From Myxococcota bacterium (GTDB lineage: Bacteria > Myxococcota_A > UBA9160 > UBA4427): a DNA stretch of 64,000 nucleotides. A model generated the notes under the pieces. That model was not told the origin of the DNA. It saw only the letters and a program-made list of their open reading frames with translations, and did not search any database. A program made the translations under genes and the position numbers. Shown piece after piece: positions 62,562 to 64,000 of this stretch; within the stretch, counting starts at the first letter, position 1, and every line of letters begins with the position of its first letter. The stretch covers positions 1 through 64,000 of the forward strand of contig JAPKBZ010000014.1 of the NCBI GenBank assembly GCA_028823175.1, written 5' to 3'.

Positions 62562-63851
62562 ATGCGGGTGATCCGAATCATACGCAGTCTCCAGATCGGC
62601 TGGACCGCAGCCCGGGTCTGGAGCATGTACAAGATCCCGCATTGGTCAAAAAAGCTTCGCGGGCGGGAATTGTCGGCGAGCGAATGGTCCGTCATTCACG
62701 AGCGGGCCGCGCAAAAAACCCTCGACCTGGCCCTTGGGCTGCGTGGGGTGATGATCAAGATGTGTCAGGCGGTGGCCACCCGTGCCGACATCTTCCCCCC
62801 CGAGATCATCGACAAACTCAAACAATGTCATGACGCCGTCCCCCCTAAGAGCTTCGAGATTGTCCGCAAGATCGTCGAGAGCGAACTCGGGAAATCCATG
62901 GACGCTGTTTTTTCGAGCTTCGACCCCCAGCCCCTCGCCTCGGCTTCTCTCGCCCAAGTTCACCGCGCACGCTTGGTCGATGGACGCGAGGTCGCGGTCA
63001 AGGTCCAATACCCGGACATCGAGACGATCATCCGAACCGATCTCGCCAACATGCGGCGGGTCTGCCGCGTCTACGAATTCTTCGACCCTCGGCCGCTGCC
63101 CCTGCTTCCCCTGCTCTCCGAATTGACCCGGCATCTCGGCATGGAACTCGATTTCGTCCGGGAGGCCGATTGTGCCGACCGGGTTAGGGAACTCTTCGTC
63201 GATGACCCCCAGGTCAAGATTCCGGCCATCCATCGCGAGTGGAGCACTCGGCGGGTCCTCACTATGGAACTCGTCGGAGGCATCAAGATCACCGAAAAGA
63301 AAAAGATTGAGGCCGTGGGTCTGGTTCCGGCCGAAGTGCTCCAGAACCTCATGTATATCTACGTGCGCATGATCCTGGCCGCGGGTTTCTTCCAGGCGGA
63401 CCCCCATCCCGGAAATCTTTTTGTCTCCCCGACAGGACAGATCGTCGTCCTCGATTTCGGCCTTTCCAAGGAATTGCCCGAGGGCTTCGGGCTCGGCCTT
63501 TTCGAACTCATGTTTTCCCTCATGACCTTCAACGAATCGGCGATGGTCCGGGCCTTCGACGAGCTCGGCTTTCGCTCGAAGACCGGCGACAAGACGACCT
63601 TCGTCGCCATCGCCCGGCGTATGGTCAACCGGAGCGATACCGGGGCCTTCGAGGGTGAACTCACCGAGGACATGACGGACGAACTCTTCGAAGCCATCCG
63701 GGAGGACCCGGTCGCCGAGGTCCCCAGCGACTTTGTATTGGTGGCTCGGGTCTTCTCGCTGCTCTCGGGCATCGCTCATAGCCTGGGCAGCCGTGCGAAT
63801 ATTCTCCAGGCCATGAGCGGCGGCGGGCCAGCCCCCAGCCTGGAGAGCTAG
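62562..63851 (+). CDS. UbiB/ABC1 atypical kinase (AarF family)
   Basis: A 429-residue ABC1-family protein-like kinase. Motifs: the KxGQ region, here IKMCQAVATRADIFP (Lys66, with Gly replaced by Cys68); the Ala-rich loop PLASASLAQVHRA; the ATP-binding Lys in EVAVKVQYPDI; the catalytic loop QADPHPGNLFV; and the metal Asp in IVVLDFGLSKEL. Such proteins support ubiquinone synthesis and lipid homeostasis as ATPases. It shares an operon-like spacing with the preceding diiron-pattern gene. Confidence 0.9.
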   Translation: MRVIRIIRSLQIGWTAARVWSMYKIPHWSKKLRGRELSASEWSVIHERAAQKTLDLALGLRGVMIKMCQAVATRADIFPPEIIDKLKQCHDAVPPKSFEIVRKIVESELGKSMDAVFSSFDPQPLASASLAQVHRARLVDGREVAVKVQYPDIETIIRTDLANMRRVCRVYEFFDPRPLPLLPLLSELTRHLGMELDFVREADCADRVRELFVDDPQVKIPAIHREWSTRRVLTMELVGGIKITEKKKIEAVGLVPAEVLQNLMYIYVRMILAAGFFQADPHPGNLFVSPTGQIVVLDFGLSKELPEGFGLGLFELMFSLMTFNESAMVRAFDELGFRSKTGDKTTFVAIARRMVNRSDTGAFEGELTEDMTDELFEAIREDPVAEVPSDFVLVARVFSLLSGIAHSLGSRANILQAMSGGGPAPSLES

Positions 63852-63928
63852 GCTCTAGGCCTCCGGCGGGCGACGCGATCTCGAAGGAGAGTGCGCGCGG
63901 TCGCCTCAGTGACGTATCCCGTCCCCGT

Positions 63929-63960
63929 CCCCGACTGCATCCAGGACCCCGACTGCATCC
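63929..63960. repeat. 14-bp direct repeat in the last intergenic gap
   Basis: CCCCGACTGCATCC occurs at 63929-63942 and again at 63947-63960, period 18, preceded by GTCCCC GTCCCC. Another of the small gap-specific repeats in this window; no function is evident. Confidence 0.75.
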
Positions 63961-63988
63961 CGTTCATCCGATACCGAAGGAGAAACCC

Positions 63989-64000
63989 ATGTCGCCTTTC
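63989..64000 (+). CDS. Start of a gene cut by the right edge
   Basis: An ATG at 63989 with AAGGAG 9 bases upstream opens a frame reading M-S-P-F before the window ends. Too short to identify. Confidence 0.4.

Noticed and set aside
1-64000. tRNA or rRNA genes, CRISPR arrays, insertion sequences
   Set aside because: No cloverleaf-like gene, ribosomal RNA, repeat-spacer array, transposase or integrase was recognised on reading; the repeats found are short tandem arrays without spacers.

Overview
The window is high-GC DNA from a Gram-negative bacterium. It encodes outer-membrane and periplasmic machinery: a TonB-dependent receptor, a secretin, lipoproteins, AsmA and DsbB. It is also rich in acyl-CoA chemistry: glutaryl-CoA dehydrogenase, two other acyl-CoA dehydrogenases, three CaiB/BaiF CoA-transferase units, two thiolases, MaoC hydratases, a DUF35 protein and thioesterase-like genes. 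DUF3604, LLM-type flavin oxidoreductase, cytochrome P450, sulfotransferase, PEP-CTERM and Tad genes complete a profile I associate with uncultured deltaproteobacterial-type lineages (Myxococcota or Binatota-like). That placement is inference from gene content; no rRNA or other phylogenetic marker is present.

Layout. 1-9 kb: minus-strand gcdH and a DUF3604 lipoprotein, then a tightly overlapping four-gene hydratase/thiolase/DUF35 module, divergent from a fused double CoA-transferase. 9-18 kb: an amidohydrolase, a DUF5993-DsbB pair, a thioesterase-like gene, apt, a 3-hydroxyacyl-CoA dehydrogenase-like gene, a small membrane protein, a truncated globin and a pair of acyl-CoA dehydrogenases. 18-34 kb: SYLF lipoprotein, YihY, glutamate decarboxylase, amidase, sulfotransferase, ChrA, a large AsmA protein, two small Cys-cluster proteins, a ClC exchanger with a C-terminal glutaredoxin-like domain, an SDR and a membrane methyltransferase. 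34.9-36.3 kb is visibly AT-richer, with only small possible secreted peptides. 36.3-47.8 kb is an apparently complete Tad (Flp pilus) locus, including a 53-residue Flp prepilin. 47.8-53.8 kb holds another CoA-transferase and a minus-strand P450/LLM oxidoreductase/PEP-dependent phosphotransferase cluster.

The most interesting region is 54.1-59.9 kb. Two paralogous PEP-CTERM proteins, both with conserved Met/His/Cys motifs, flank a TonB-dependent receptor. The receptor keeps the CxxxM and HxM copper-ligand motifs of the OprC/NosA family. A RegB/RegA-type redox two-component pair follows directly, with the GGxxNPF quinone motif and a conserved Cys in the kinase. I infer a copper (or copper-carrier) acquisition system whose expression is tied to respiratory redox state. 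It is separated from a convergent thiolase by a hairpin terminator.

The right end carries an unannotated protein with a ferritin-like diiron ligand pattern (E, ExxH, E, ExxH), seven bases upstream of a UbiB/ABC1 kinase, and the first codons of another gene. Several intergenic gaps contain short tandem repeats of different sequence (12-21 bp units), two of them purine-rich and sitting just upstream of start codons.
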